Shown here piece by piece: positions 1 to 10,100 of a DNA stretch of 64,000 nt. This DNA comes from an uncultured Myxococcales bacterium. Lineage in GTDB: Bacteria > Myxococcota_A > UBA9042. Every line of letters begins with the position of its first letter. Position 1 is the stretch's first letter. Made by a program: the position numbers and the translations under genes. The notes beneath the pieces are model-generated. The model was not told the DNA's origin and ran no database searches. It saw only the letters and a program-made list of their open reading frames with translations. Where the stretch lies: contig CAIYWC010000097.1 of NCBI GenBank assembly GCA_903929795.1, forward strand, positions 62,001 through 126,000. Direction: 5' to 3'.

Positions 1-259
1 CCCGACCCTGCGCAAGCGCCTGAAACAGCGCCGCATCGGCCCGCTGGATGCGCACCACGACCTGCGCGCCCGCCTGGGCCAGCAGCTCCAACGCGTCGCG
101 CAAACGCGGCAGCGGCGTGTCGCCATCGACCAGCACGGTCACGTGCGGCTCGGTCAGCCGCGCGCGCAGCGCGGCCGCATCATTCGCGAGCACGGTCTGC
201 AGCGGCCAGATTTGGCGATTCGCCGAATGGCGTTTCTGAGGCAAGGGCGTGGCGACCAA
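1..259 (-). CDS. Partial hypothetical protein, possibly ExbD/TolR-like periplasmic segment
   Basis: An open minus-strand frame runs off the left edge. It begins with a possible TTG start one codon after the stop of the OmpA-like gene, in the same frame. The visible ~86 residues look like real protein: a polar start, then a stretch reading VTVLVDGDTPLPRLRDALEL followed by AQAGAQVVVRI. This alternation loosely resembles the periplasmic domain of ExbD/TolR proteins (beta strand, helix, beta strand ending in a hydrophobic strand), but no transmembrane segment is visible. The tight spacing suggests co-transcription with the OmpA-like gene. Start codon and family are both uncertain; read-through of the upstream stop is the alternative. 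Confidence 0.4.
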   Translation of the reverse strand, partial: MVATPLPQKRHSANRQIWPLQTVLANDAAALRARLTEPHVTVLVDGDTPLPRLRDALELLAQAGAQVVVRIQRADAALFQALAQGR

Positions 260-262
260 CGT

Positions 263-1306
263 CTACTTCACCCGAACCCAGTTGCGCGCCGGAAAGCCGC
301 GGCTCGCCGGCGGTGGCTGCACGGACAGCACGTAGCTCGCGCGCCGGTTGCGGGCTTCATCGACGCCGTCGGCGGTCGGCACCTTCAACGCCGTCTCGCC
401 AAAGCCCTGCGACTGGATTGGCACCTTGATGCCATGGGCAGAAAACCACGTGGCAATCGCGTGCGCACGCTTGCGTGACAGGTCCAGGTTGTCCGCCGCC
501 TGGCCGACGGTGTCGGTGTAGCCGCCGATGTACAGTTCGATTTGCAGCACGCCTGCCACGGCCTTGAGCTGCTGCTGGATGCGCTCCAGCGGCTCGGTCA
601 GCTTGGGCTCTTCGGTGGGCCGGATGTCCCATTTGCCCGACTCAAAAATCACGTCCTGGTGCGGGATGTCGACGAACGTCACCGACTCGATGCCGCTCCA
701 GTAATTGGCCTGATCGTAGGCGCGAAGCTGAAATTGCCCAACGACTTCATCGGGTTTTTGCTCCCACGTCACCGTCAGCGGTGTGCCGGGCGCCTCGCCC
801 GTGAACGTCTTGCTGACGTTGGCGATCGGCTTGCCGTCGTCGCCCATCACGTCCAGCTCCAGCTTGCCGGCGGGCTCGGTCAGGCGCACGGTGATCTTGC
901 GGCCCGCCTCGTCGATGTCCGGCGGCGCGATCTGGATGCGCGGCGGCTCGCCGACGCGCGTGTCGAACTCCACGTCAAAATTGGCGAATTTCTCCTTGCC
1001 GGCCTGGCCGGACAGCTTGCAGGTGTAGTGGAAAACGCCTTTGACGACCGGCAGCGGTACGCGCTTCTCGGCGCCAGCGCGCAAGCCCGCGACGCTGAAG
1101 TTGACGTCCTGGCCGTCGGACCGCTTGCACGCGAACTGCACGGCGCCAAACGCGCGGGACGGCTTGAAGCCGAGCCACGGGTGATCCTTGGGCAATTGCG
1201 CCGTGCCGTGCACCGAAAAGCCAAGCTCGTCCGCACTAACCTGGGCGTGCGCGGAAGTGGCGAAAAATACGGTGAAAACGAGCGAGAACGGTGCGATCCA
1301 ACGCAT
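263..1306 (-). CDS. OmpA-family (peptidoglycan-associating) envelope protein
   Basis: A 347-residue exported protein. The chosen Met (MRWIAPFSLVF...) gives a clean Sec signal peptide ending in SAHA-Q; a Met four codons upstream is possible but spoils the n-region. The middle ~190 residues look like extracytoplasmic beta-rich domains with no family recognised. The C-terminal third (about 220-335) is an OmpA-like domain: LYIGGYTDTVG, then LDLSRKRAHAIATWF, then NEARNRRASYVL-like spacing with the paired arginines that contact peptidoglycan. It therefore probably anchors to the cell wall in the periplasm. It is the last complete gene of a minus-strand group that starts at 3777. Confidence 0.8.
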   Translation of the reverse strand: MRWIAPFSLVFTVFFATSAHAQVSADELGFSVHGTAQLPKDHPWLGFKPSRAFGAVQFACKRSDGQDVNFSVAGLRAGAEKRVPLPVVKGVFHYTCKLSGQAGKEKFANFDVEFDTRVGEPPRIQIAPPDIDEAGRKITVRLTEPAGKLELDVMGDDGKPIANVSKTFTGEAPGTPLTVTWEQKPDEVVGQFQLRAYDQANYWSGIESVTFVDIPHQDVIFESGKWDIRPTEEPKLTEPLERIQQQLKAVAGVLQIELYIGGYTDTVGQAADNLDLSRKRAHAIATWFSAHGIKVPIQSQGFGETALKVPTADGVDEARNRRASYVLSVQPPPASRGFPARNWVRVK

Positions 1307-1360
1307 GGCAGCCTCCACGGAAACCGCCGGGAGTGTAGCACAACGCGCGGGTCGCGAAAC

Positions 1361-1789
1361 TTACCGACCGGCGCCGCGCGGGACCGCGATCGCCTCGCAG
1401 ATGTCGTCGCTGTCCGGGCCCGATTCGGCGCTCTTGGCGCATTCGTCGCGCGCGCCGTTCGGCCCCCAACTCAGCAGGATGACCGTTTCGCGGTCCTCGC
1501 GCTCCAGCACCAGCGGGTGCTGCCACAAGTCCAGCGTCACGTCGCGGCTGGCATCGGCGGTCCGGGTCTCGCGCAGGAACTGCGCCAGCTGATCGGCACG
1601 TCCCGGCAACGGAATCTGGTTGCCTTGCGCGATTTCCACCCGCAACAGCTTGGCGGACTCCTGGATTTCGCTGCGCTGCAGCAGCGTCCGCACGGCGTCC
1701 TGCACCTTGGCGACGGTCGCCGGCCCCTCCGACGTCGCCAGCGCGATCGTGCCGGTCAGCACCAGCAGCGGCATGACGCGGCCCAGCAT
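1361..1789 (-). CDS. Small secreted protein with GspG-like C-terminal motif
   Basis: A 142-residue protein. Its ATG overlaps the stop of the upstream cNMP-domain gene (ATGA), which argues for translational coupling. The N-terminus (MLGRVMPLLVLTGTIALA) is a signal peptide or membrane anchor. The rest is a helix with few aromatics followed by DLWQHPLVLER and then ILLSWGPNGARDE, with acidic residues after it. That resembles the C-terminal strand and calcium loop of type II secretion pseudopilin GspG (DPWGNPY ... SLGADG). The prepilin peptidase motif (G-F-T-L-x-E) is missing, so it is not a normal pseudopilin. No other secretion genes are adjacent. It may be a GspG-fold lipoprotein-like accessory; function unknown. 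Confidence 0.5.
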   Translation of the reverse strand: MLGRVMPLLVLTGTIALATSEGPATVAKVQDAVRTLLQRSEIQESAKLLRVEIAQGNQIPLPGRADQLAQFLRETRTADASRDVTLDLWQHPLVLEREDRETVILLSWGPNGARDECAKSAESGPDSDDICEAIAVPRGAGR

Positions 1790-3777
1790 CACGGCTCGCT
1801 CCGCTGCGCCTGCAAGCGCTCCGCCGCCACCTGCCACAGCCGCAGTGCCGCCAACGGATCGCGGGCCAGCGCCTGCTGAGTCACCGCCGCGGGCACGCGC
1901 AGCAGCTCCACCGGCGTTTCGGCGCGCACGGTCGCGTTGCGCGGCGCGCCGGTCAGCAAGGCCAGCTCGCCAAACCAGTCCTGCGGGCCGAGCATGCCGG
2001 TCTGCTTGTCGTGCTGCCACACGCCGCACGTGCCGCTCAGCACCACGAACAGGTCCTGGCCCGCGTCGCCTGTGCGCAGGATTGCTTCGCCGGTACCGTG
2101 GGTTTCCGGACGCGTTTGTCCAACAATTTCAGACAGATCCAGCGCGATCAGCCCGGCAAACAGCGGGTGCTCGCGCAGCGCAGCGGTATGCCGCAACTGC
2201 CGGCGGATTTCGGCGGCGGACGTGCCCGAGCGCTCCACCAGCGCCCGCGCGGCTTCCCGAGAGAGCGCGTACAGCTGGACCGGCCCATCCGCCACGACGT
2301 GCGCGCTGCGCGGCATGTCCTCCAGCACCGCAGATTCACCAAAAAAATCGCCTGGTCCCAGCCGCGCCAGCAGGTGCCGGACGCCGGCCAGATCCTCCCA
2401 TTCGACGATGGCGTGGCCCTGTACCAGACAGCACAGACGATCCCCGGGGTCACCCTGCCGCAGGATCGTCGCACCGGACTGCCAGGCCTCGCGGGTCATC
2501 TGGGCCGGCAGCGCGTCGAGGACCTGGTCGCCCAAAGCCCTCAAAAATGCAACATTTTTCGCCGCTTGTGCCACCAGCGCGCGGTGATTGTCTGCGCCCA
2601 GCGGCGCGCCTTTGCTCGCCCACGGCGGTCGCGCTTGGCGCAGCAGGTCCCACACCACACCGGCCATCCCCGCCAGCAGCACCGCGAGCCACAGCACCGC
2701 AAGCGCAAACGGCAGCGCCGCCCACAACGCGTTGCCGTGCTGGATTCCGCCATTGAGCAGCGCCAGCGCCCACGGCAGCAGCCGCCGCGTGGTCACGAGC
2801 CAGGCGAGCAGCAGATGCAGCGCGCTCAGGGTCGCGGCCCAGACGTAGCGCTCCTCGGCCTGCGACATCGGCTTGCGCTGCCAAAAGTTGCTGAGCGCGC
2901 GGCGGACCAGCCAGGCACGCGCACGGGTGCCCAGCGCCGGCGTCGTCGTGGCGAGGCTGATCAGCGTCCGCGCGTCCGTGGGCAGTTCCGGCGTCAGGTC
3001 GACCAACAGCGCCAGCGCGCAGATCCACACCGCGACGCGCCACAGCGGCTGCGGCGAGAGCGCGGTCGCTGCCACCGCGGCCAGCAGCAGCAGCCCAAGC
3101 GCGCCCAGCCCCGTCCACGCCACCACCTGCGCCCGCTTGCGTTCCACGGCGGTCATCGCCTCTGCCGCCACTTCGGCGCCTGAACGCCACCGCAGCCGCA
3201 GCGACTGCGCCGCCCCCGGCAGCCCCACCGCTTGCGCCACCAGCCCTCGCGTCAGCGCCCGCCAGAGCAGCGCCACCGCGAGCAGACCGCCCACGAGCAG
3301 CGCCACCGCCGCGCCATCCAGACCAAACGGCGGCGGCAGCAGGCGCGGCAGGCCCAGCCACACCAGCAGCCAGACCAGCGCGCACAGACTCGGCAGCTGC
3401 GCACCGCGCAGCCAAATCGCGGGCGGAATTTGCCGCAGCAGTGGGCCGATCCAGCCGGTTCCCGGCAGCGCGACCACCCAGCCGGCGCGTCCGTCCGCCA
3501 GCACTTCCGCGGCTTCCAGGCGCACGAGCGTGCGCACGACGGCCAAGGGCGGCAACGGGGGCTGGTCCTGCGCGGCCCGTTGCAGCAAGTCCGGCAGCGA
3601 CTGCGGTGTCGCGAGCCAGGCCGCCACGCGACTGCCGTCCGCGTCCAGCGCCACGCCCAGACCGCGCCGCGTGACGGTCGTCGTCCCGTCATCCGTTTGC
3701 TGCAGGCGAGCATCCGGGGACAGCTGCCACGGTCCAGCAAAGTCTGGAGAGCGCCTGCGGGCGCGCAACGTTGTCAT
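1789..3777 (-). CDS. PqqD-like / degenerate M50-like membrane protein with two cyclic-nucleotide-binding domains
   Basis: A 662-residue membrane protein. Residues ~25-100 have the pattern of a PqqD-type winged helix. Residues ~125-385 contain several transmembrane segments. Where M50-family membrane proteins of this architecture carry HExxH, this one has ALTRGLVAQAVGLPG; where they carry NPFLxLDGY it has LTPELPTDART, so the protease motifs look lost. Two cNMP-binding (Crp-type) domains follow at ~420-535 and ~540-650, each with the G-x-x-L-x-x-(I/V)-x-x-G core and a FGE(L/S)A phosphate-binding cassette (FFGESAVL; WFGELALL). It probably senses cAMP/cGMP or a dinucleotide at the inner membrane. 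The M50 relationship is inference. Confidence 0.6.
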   Translation of the reverse strand: MTTLRARRRSPDFAGPWQLSPDARLQQTDDGTTTVTRRGLGVALDADGSRVAAWLATPQSLPDLLQRAAQDQPPLPPLAVVRTLVRLEAAEVLADGRAGWVVALPGTGWIGPLLRQIPPAIWLRGAQLPSLCALVWLLVWLGLPRLLPPPFGLDGAAVALLVGGLLAVALLWRALTRGLVAQAVGLPGAAQSLRLRWRSGAEVAAEAMTAVERKRAQVVAWTGLGALGLLLLAAVAATALSPQPLWRVAVWICALALLVDLTPELPTDARTLISLATTTPALGTRARAWLVRRALSNFWQRKPMSQAEERYVWAATLSALHLLLAWLVTTRRLLPWALALLNGGIQHGNALWAALPFALAVLWLAVLLAGMAGVVWDLLRQARPPWASKGAPLGADNHRALVAQAAKNVAFLRALGDQVLDALPAQMTREAWQSGATILRQGDPGDRLCCLVQGHAIVEWEDLAGVRHLLARLGPGDFFGESAVLEDMPRSAHVVADGPVQLYALSREAARALVERSGTSAAEIRRQLRHTAALREHPLFAGLIALDLSEIVGQTRPETHGTGEAILRTGDAGQDLFVVLSGTCGVWQHDKQTGMLGPQDWFGELALLTGAPRNATVRAETPVELLRVPAAVTQQALARDPLAALRLWQVAAERLQAQRSEP

Positions 3778-4006
3778 GACCGGATCGCGAAAGCTGGGCC
3801 ATGACGCCGCCGCCGGACGATTGCCCGGTCGCGCCAGAAGTCCTTGATCCTGTGAGCGAGTGACGCCATCGTCGGGCGATCCTGCGGGGAGTCAAACCAT
3901 CCGTCAAGCGCGGGAATTTCCGGGCGGCCGCTGCGTCGCCGGCTGAAGTCTGGTACGCTGGGTAGGATTACCACGCACGGCGGTGCGATTTGGTCCGGGG
4001 GTGGCG

Positions 4007-7000
4007 ATGCGACGGCTCTGTTTGCGGCGGTGTACGGGTCTGATGCTGGCGTCGCTGGCGCTCGCCACGGCTTGCGGGACGGCAGCGCCTGCGGGGGATG
4101 GCAGCGGCGCGGAACTGAGCGATGTAGCAGCGGATGTCGCCAAGGACGCCAAGGGTGCGGACGCCGCCAAGCCGGATGTTCAAGACGCCGCAGACGAAGT
4201 GACCGCGCCGCCCGACGCCGCGACTGCCGACGCCGCCGGCGACGGGGATGCCGCGGATGCCAACGCGAGCCCATGCACGGCTGAGCCCGGCGCGCCCGGC
4301 TGCCCTTGCCAGGAAAATGGCGACTGCGACTTGCCGATCTGCCTCCCGACCGCGCTGGGACCGCTGTGCGCCAAGTCCTGCATCGACACCTGCCCGGACG
4401 GCTTTCGCTGCATCGGCGTCGCGGGACCCGGCGGCGACATCCAGCCCGCGTGTGTCGACAAGTGGCCGCACCTGTGCGATCCGTGTGCGAATTCCACGCA
4501 GTGCGGCGCGGTCGGCCTGCAAGGCGCGGCCTGCATCGACCACGGGAACGACGGGCGCTTTTGCGGCACGGCGTGCAAAGCCGACGCGGACTGCCCCAGC
4601 GGCTACGGCTGCAGCGCGGCCACCAGCGCGGAAGGCAACAGCGGCCAGCAATGCCAGCCGTTGGCCAACGCCGCGTGCAGTTGCAGCCCTTCGGCCATCG
4701 CCAACCAGCTGTCTACATTGTGCTTTGCCCAGGCGACGGACGCGGGCGGCAACATCACAGGCGCGTGCAAGGGCGTGCGCGCGTGCGGGCCCGGCGGGCT
4801 TTCGGCCTGCACCGCCAGCATCCAGGCCGAGACCTGCAATGGCCAGGACGACAACTGCAACGGCCTGGTCGATGAAGGTACGTGCGACGATAAAAACCCT
4901 TGCACATTAGATACCTGCGACGGCACCGCCCAGGCATGCAGCCACGTGAACACCCCGGGCTCCTGCGACGCCGACGGCAACGCTTGCACCGTCGGCGACA
5001 CGTGCGTGGACGGCAAGTGCACCGTCGGCGTTGCGAAAGTGTGCGACGACAACAACCCGTGCACCGCGAACGCGTGCGACCCAATCGCCGGCTGCACCAA
5101 GTCCAACGACGACGGCCTGCCGTGCTCGGACGGCTCCGGCTGCACCGTGGGCGACGTGTGCCAAGGCGGCGGGTGCGTCTCGGGCGCGGCCAAGGTCTGC
5201 CCGCAAGGCGACGCGTGCACGTCCTGGAGCTGCGACGGCGTCAGCGGCCAGTGCAAGCAAGTCGCGAAACCCGACGGCACGGGCTGCTCCGACGGCACCG
5301 CGTGCACGTCCAGCGACAGCTGCAGCAGCGGCACGTGCGCCGGCACGCCCGTGGATTGCGACGACAAAAACCCTTGTACATTGGACACCTGCGACGCAAT
5401 CTTGCAATGCAAACACGACGCCGCCAACACGCCGTGCGACGACGGCAACGCCTGCACCACCGGCGACACGTGCGCCGCGAAGAAGTGCACCGGCACGCCG
5501 ATCGACATCGCCACCGAATGTGGCGACGGCAACCCGTGCACGACCGATACCTGTGACAAAATAGCTGGTTGCATCTACACGGCCAACAGCAACGGCTGCA
5601 GCGACGGCAACGCCTGCACCATCGGCGACACCTGCGTGGACAAGGCGTGCAAGTCCGGCACCAACACGTGCAGCTGCCAAAAGGACGCGGATTGCGCCAG
5701 CAGCGAGGACGGAAACCTATGCAACGGCACGCTGTTTTGCGACACGACGGGCCTGACCAACCAGTGCAAGGTCAACCCGGCGACAATCGTCACGTGCGAC
5801 ACGTCCGGCGACGGGCCGTGCATCCAGACCGTCTGCACGCCCGCGACCGGCAAGTGCGGCCCCAGCAACTTGCCCGACGGCAAGTCGTGCGACGCGGACG
5901 GCAACGCCTGCACGCCCAACGACGCGTGCCAAGGCGGCACCTGCATCGCCGGCGCGGTCAAGAGCTGCGACGACAGCAACGTGTGCACCGACGATTCCTG
6001 CGACCAGGCGAGCGGCAACTGCGTCAACACCGCCAACGCCAGCCCGTGCGACGCCGACGGCAACGCCTGCACGCAGAACGACACATGCTCCGGCAAGAAC
6101 TGCATCGCCGGCAACCAGATGATTTGCAACGACAATGTGGATTGCACGCAGGATTCCTGCAACACGACCACCGGCGTGTGTGTCTTTGACGGCGCGGCGA
6201 TGAGCGGCAAGCCGTGCGATGACAAGAACGCCTGCACGATCGCCGACAAGTGCGACAGCCAGGGCGGCTGCACCGGCGGCATCGCTTGGAACTGCGACGA
6301 CAAGAACCCCTGCACGAAGGACGTCTGCGACCCCGTGACGTTTTGCGGCTACACGCCGTTGGCCGACCAGACCGCGTGCGGCACGGGCAGCTGGTGCATC
6401 GCCGGCGGCTGTGTCGTCAAGGCGGTGTGCGGCGACGGCGTGGTGAACCAGGCGAGCGAGCAGTGTGACCCGCCGGGGCAATACTGCGACGCGAACTGCC
6501 ATTGGCTGGCGAAAAAGCCCGTCGCTGGCGACCTGATTGTCAGTGAAATCATGGCGAGTCCAACCGCCGACCCGGCCTGCACGTCCAACGGCCAGTGTAA
6601 TGAGTGGTTTGAGGTCTACAACTCCAGCAGCTCGCCGATCATCATGGACGGTCTCAACTTCATCGACGCGAAAAACGGCAACCCCAACTTTTGGAGCCAA
6701 GTTCCTTCATCGGTTTCCGTCCTCGCGCCAGGTGGTTATGCGCTGTTTGCCGCAAGCAACCCGGTCAGCGGCGCGGGCTCGGCGATTCCGGACGTCTACT
6801 ACGGTCCATACAACGCCTCGGGAATCGCGTTCAACGACACCGGCGACGGCGTCTGGTTGAGCGCCAAGCAGGACTACGTCGCCGCGGACATCATTGAGCA
6901 GTTCGGCTACCTGTCGTACGACCCGCTGGGCGGCAAGTGGCCAACCATGAAGGCCGGCTACTCCTACCAGCTGGACGTCAAGAAGCTCAACGCCGGCGCC

Positions 7001-7093
7001 GGCGCGCTCGCCGCCAATTGGTGCTACGGCAAGGCTGCATTCGGCAATAAGGATCACGGCACGCCCGGCACCGCCAATACAACCTGTCCCTGA
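4007..7093 (+). CDS. Giant Cys-rich repeat lipoprotein with C-terminal lamin-tail-like domain
   Basis: A 1028-residue exported protein. The start MRRLCLRRCTG was preferred over a Met eight codons earlier because it gives a compact lipoprotein signal ending in LATAC. After the Cys comes an Ala/Asp-rich linker (~25-85). Residues ~90-820 are cysteine-rich: one MopE-type motif (CNGQDDNCNGLVDEG) and about nine units of the type CDDKNPCTLDTC, alternating with CTxGDxC half-units. The C-terminal ~190 residues (LIVSEIMASP, NEWFEVYNSSS, LAPGGYALFA) match a lamin-tail domain (LTD), a beta-sandwich found on secreted bacterial proteins. It is probably an outer-surface, calcium- or disulfide-stabilised adhesion or matrix protein. 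A paralogue follows 18 nt downstream. Confidence 0.75.
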   Translation: MRRLCLRRCTGLMLASLALATACGTAAPAGDGSGAELSDVAADVAKDAKGADAAKPDVQDAADEVTAPPDAATADAAGDGDAADANASPCTAEPGAPGCPCQENGDCDLPICLPTALGPLCAKSCIDTCPDGFRCIGVAGPGGDIQPACVDKWPHLCDPCANSTQCGAVGLQGAACIDHGNDGRFCGTACKADADCPSGYGCSAATSAEGNSGQQCQPLANAACSCSPSAIANQLSTLCFAQATDAGGNITGACKGVRACGPGGLSACTASIQAETCNGQDDNCNGLVDEGTCDDKNPCTLDTCDGTAQACSHVNTPGSCDADGNACTVGDTCVDGKCTVGVAKVCDDNNPCTANACDPIAGCTKSNDDGLPCSDGSGCTVGDVCQGGGCVSGAAKVCPQGDACTSWSCDGVSGQCKQVAKPDGTGCSDGTACTSSDSCSSGTCAGTPVDCDDKNPCTLDTCDAILQCKHDAANTPCDDGNACTTGDTCAAKKCTGTPIDIATECGDGNPCTTDTCDKIAGCIYTANSNGCSDGNACTIGDTCVDKACKSGTNTCSCQKDADCASSEDGNLCNGTLFCDTTGLTNQCKVNPATIVTCDTSGDGPCIQTVCTPATGKCGPSNLPDGKSCDADGNACTPNDACQGGTCIAGAVKSCDDSNVCTDDSCDQASGNCVNTANASPCDADGNACTQNDTCSGKNCIAGNQMICNDNVDCTQDSCNTTTGVCVFDGAAMSGKPCDDKNACTIADKCDSQGGCTGGIAWNCDDKNPCTKDVCDPVTFCGYTPLADQTACGTGSWCIAGGCVVKAVCGDGVVNQASEQCDPPGQYCDANCHWLAKKPVAGDLIVSEIMASPTADPACTSNGQCNEWFEVYNSSSSPIIMDGLNFIDAKNGNPNFWSQVPSSVSVLAPGGYALFAASNPVSGAGSAIPDVYYGPYNASGIAFNDTGDGVWLSAKQDYVAADIIEQFGYLSYDPLGGKWPTMKAGYSYQLDVKKLNAGAGALAANWCYGKAAFGNKDHGTPGTANTTCP

Positions 7094-7111
7094 TTTTTCC
7101 CGAGGCTCCGC

Positions 7112-10100
7112 ATGTTGCTCCGCAATGTCCTGTTTTCCATGCTCTTTCTGACGGTCGCGTGCGGCGCCAGCAAAGGCAGCAGCGGCGGCGATCAGACCGA
7201 CGCCCTGGCGGTTGGCACCGATGCCGTCTTGAGCGATCTGCCTGGCGATGCGGTCAACGACACGGCGGTCGCGCCGGATGCCGTGAAAGACGCCGCGCCG
7301 GACGCGCAGCCCGACCTTCAGCCCGACAGCGGCCCGGATGCGGCGACGGACATTCAACAGCTGGAAGAATGGGCGGACGTGCCGGACGTGTCGGAGCCCG
7401 ACGTCGATGCGCTGGACGCGCCGGACGCGGTGCTTCCCGACGCCGCGACGGCAGACTCGGCCGACGCCGAAGATGGCGCCGATGCAGCAGATGTCGACGA
7501 CGCGCAGGACGTGACGGCTGCGGTCGATGTCCAGCCGGACGTGGTTGTGCCGAACTGCCTGGCGGATGGCGATTGCGCCAAGCTCACCACCCAGTGCGGC
7601 AAGGGCGCGTGCCTGGCTGGCGACTGCACCGTCGTCCTGGCGGAAGACGGCACGCCATGCGATGACGGCAACCTCTGCACGGGCAACGACGCGTGCGCCA
7701 ACGGCGCGTGCGCGGCCGCGACGCTGAACTGCGACGACGCCAACGGCTGCACCACGGACAGCTGCGACCCGGCCGCCGGCTGCCAGCACGACGGACTGAC
7801 GGGCGACCTGTGCAACGACGGCAACGCGTGCACAATCGGCGACCAGTGCGTCGGCGGCACGTGCACGCCCAGCGATACCGTCGTGTGCGATGACGGCCTT
7901 GTGTGCACCGCGGACAGCTGCGACCCGGCCAGCGGATGCACGACGACCAACCTGGACGGCACCGCATGCAACGACGGCAGCCTGTGCACGCAGACCGACA
8001 CCTGCAGCGGCGGCAAGTGCTTGGGAACCAACCAGAAAATCTGCACGGACGACAACCCGTGCACCGACGACGGCTGCGCGAACAACAGCGGCTGCGTCTT
8101 TCTCGCCAACAGCGCGACGTGCTCGGACGGCAGCGTCTGCACGACCGGCGACGCGTGCGCCAACAAGGCCTGCCAACCCGGCACCGCGCTCGCGTGCGAC
8201 GACACCAACCCGTGCACCGATGACAGCTGCGACCCCGGCACCGGGTGCAAGCACGTGAACAACGCGCTGGGCTGCTCGGACGGCAGCGAGTGCACGCTGA
8301 ACGACGCGTGCGCAGGCGGCACGTGCGTGGGCGGCGCGGCCAAGAGCTGCGACGACGCGCGGACTTGCAGCGTGGATTCCTGTGTGCCGATCGGCGGTTG
8401 CAAACATGACCTGACGGCCTGCTGCACGACGGTGGGCGAGTGCGACGACGGCAATCCATGCACCGACGACTCGTGCAGCTTCCAGCTCGGCTGCGTGCAC
8501 ACGTTCAACGCGCTCGGGTGCGAGGACGGCAACGCGTGCACGACCGGGGATGTTTGCAAGCTCGGCACATGCACCGCGGGCGGACCGACGCCATGCGACG
8601 ACCTGAACGGCTGCACGACCGACAGCTGCGACCCGGTGACCGGCTGCAAGCACGGCGCCAACGCGCTGGCGTGCTCGGACAACGACGTGTGCACCGTCGG
8701 CGACGTGTGCCAGGACGGCGGCTGCAAGCCCGGCGTCGCGCTCAGCTGCGACGACACGCGGACCTGCAGCGTGGACACCTGCGACAGGGTTGCGGGCTGC
8801 ACGCACGACTTGACGCCCTGCTGCGCCAACGCCGCCGCCTGCAACGACAGCAACGTCTGCACGGACGACACCTGCGACTTCCAGACCGGCTGCAGCAACG
8901 CCGCCAACACCGCGACCTGCACCGACGGCGACGCGTGCACCGTCGGCGATGCGTGCGCCGGCAAAGTCTGCGTCAGCGGCAGCGCGGCGGTGTGCGTCGA
9001 TGGCAACCTCTGCACCAGCGACGCGTGCGTCAAAGCCACCGGCTGCAGCTACACGCCGTTGACCGACGGCGCGCCCTGCGACGACGGCAAGCTGTGCACG
9101 ATCGGCGATGGCTGCAAGTCCGGCGTCTGCACGCCGACCGGCGCGAAGAATTGCGACGACAGCAATCCGTGCACCAACGACACCTGCGACCCGACGCAGG
9201 GCTGCCAGCACACCGGCTTTGTCGGCCCCTGCAGCGACAGCAACGCCTGCACGACGGGCGAAGCCTGCAACCTGGCTGGCCTCTGCGCCGGCGGCACGCC
9301 GACCAACTGCGACGACGGCAACGCCTGCACGGACGACAGCTGCCCGACGACCAGCGGCTGCGTGCACCTCGCCAACAGCGGCACCTGCACCGACGGCAGC
9401 CTGTGCACCACTGAGAGCTGCGCGGCCTCGAGCTGCACCGTGACGCTGACCACCAACTGCAACGACAACGACGTGTGCACGACCGACGCATGCGCTGCCG
9501 CCACCGGCCTTTGCAGCAACGCGCCGATCTCGTGCGACGACAGCAACCCGTGCACCGTCGACGCCTGCAACCCCGCGAGCGGCTGCACGCACGCGAGCGC
9601 GACGGACGGCACCAGCTGCGGCGGCGCCAAGACCTGCAAGACCGGCGTCTGCCAGGCGGCGGGCATGGACGTCAGCGGCTGGAAGCTGGTCCAGGCCAAC
9701 TCCACGCTGACGTACACGATTCCGGCCGGGACCACGATTCCCGCCGGCGGCTACCTGCTGCTGGCCCGCGCGTCGACGCAGGCGGAATTTTCCACGCACT
9801 GGAACGTCACGCTCGGCGCGAACGTGGTCTTTTTGCAATCGACGCCGAACGTCGGCACCGGCACGACGGGCTTCCCGGAAATCAACGGCAGCGAGACCTA
9901 CACGCTGGAAAAATCCGACAGCAGCTTGGTCGAGGGGCCGACGATCGCCGAGGTCAGCAGCGGCGCCCAGTCCATCCAGCGCAGCAATCCGGCCGGCGCG
10001 GCGGGCGTGGCGGCCTCGTGGACCGTCGCCGCTGACTCGACCGCCACACCGGGCAGCGGCCAGACAACGGGCAAAGTGAACGGCGTCTACATCAGCGAAT

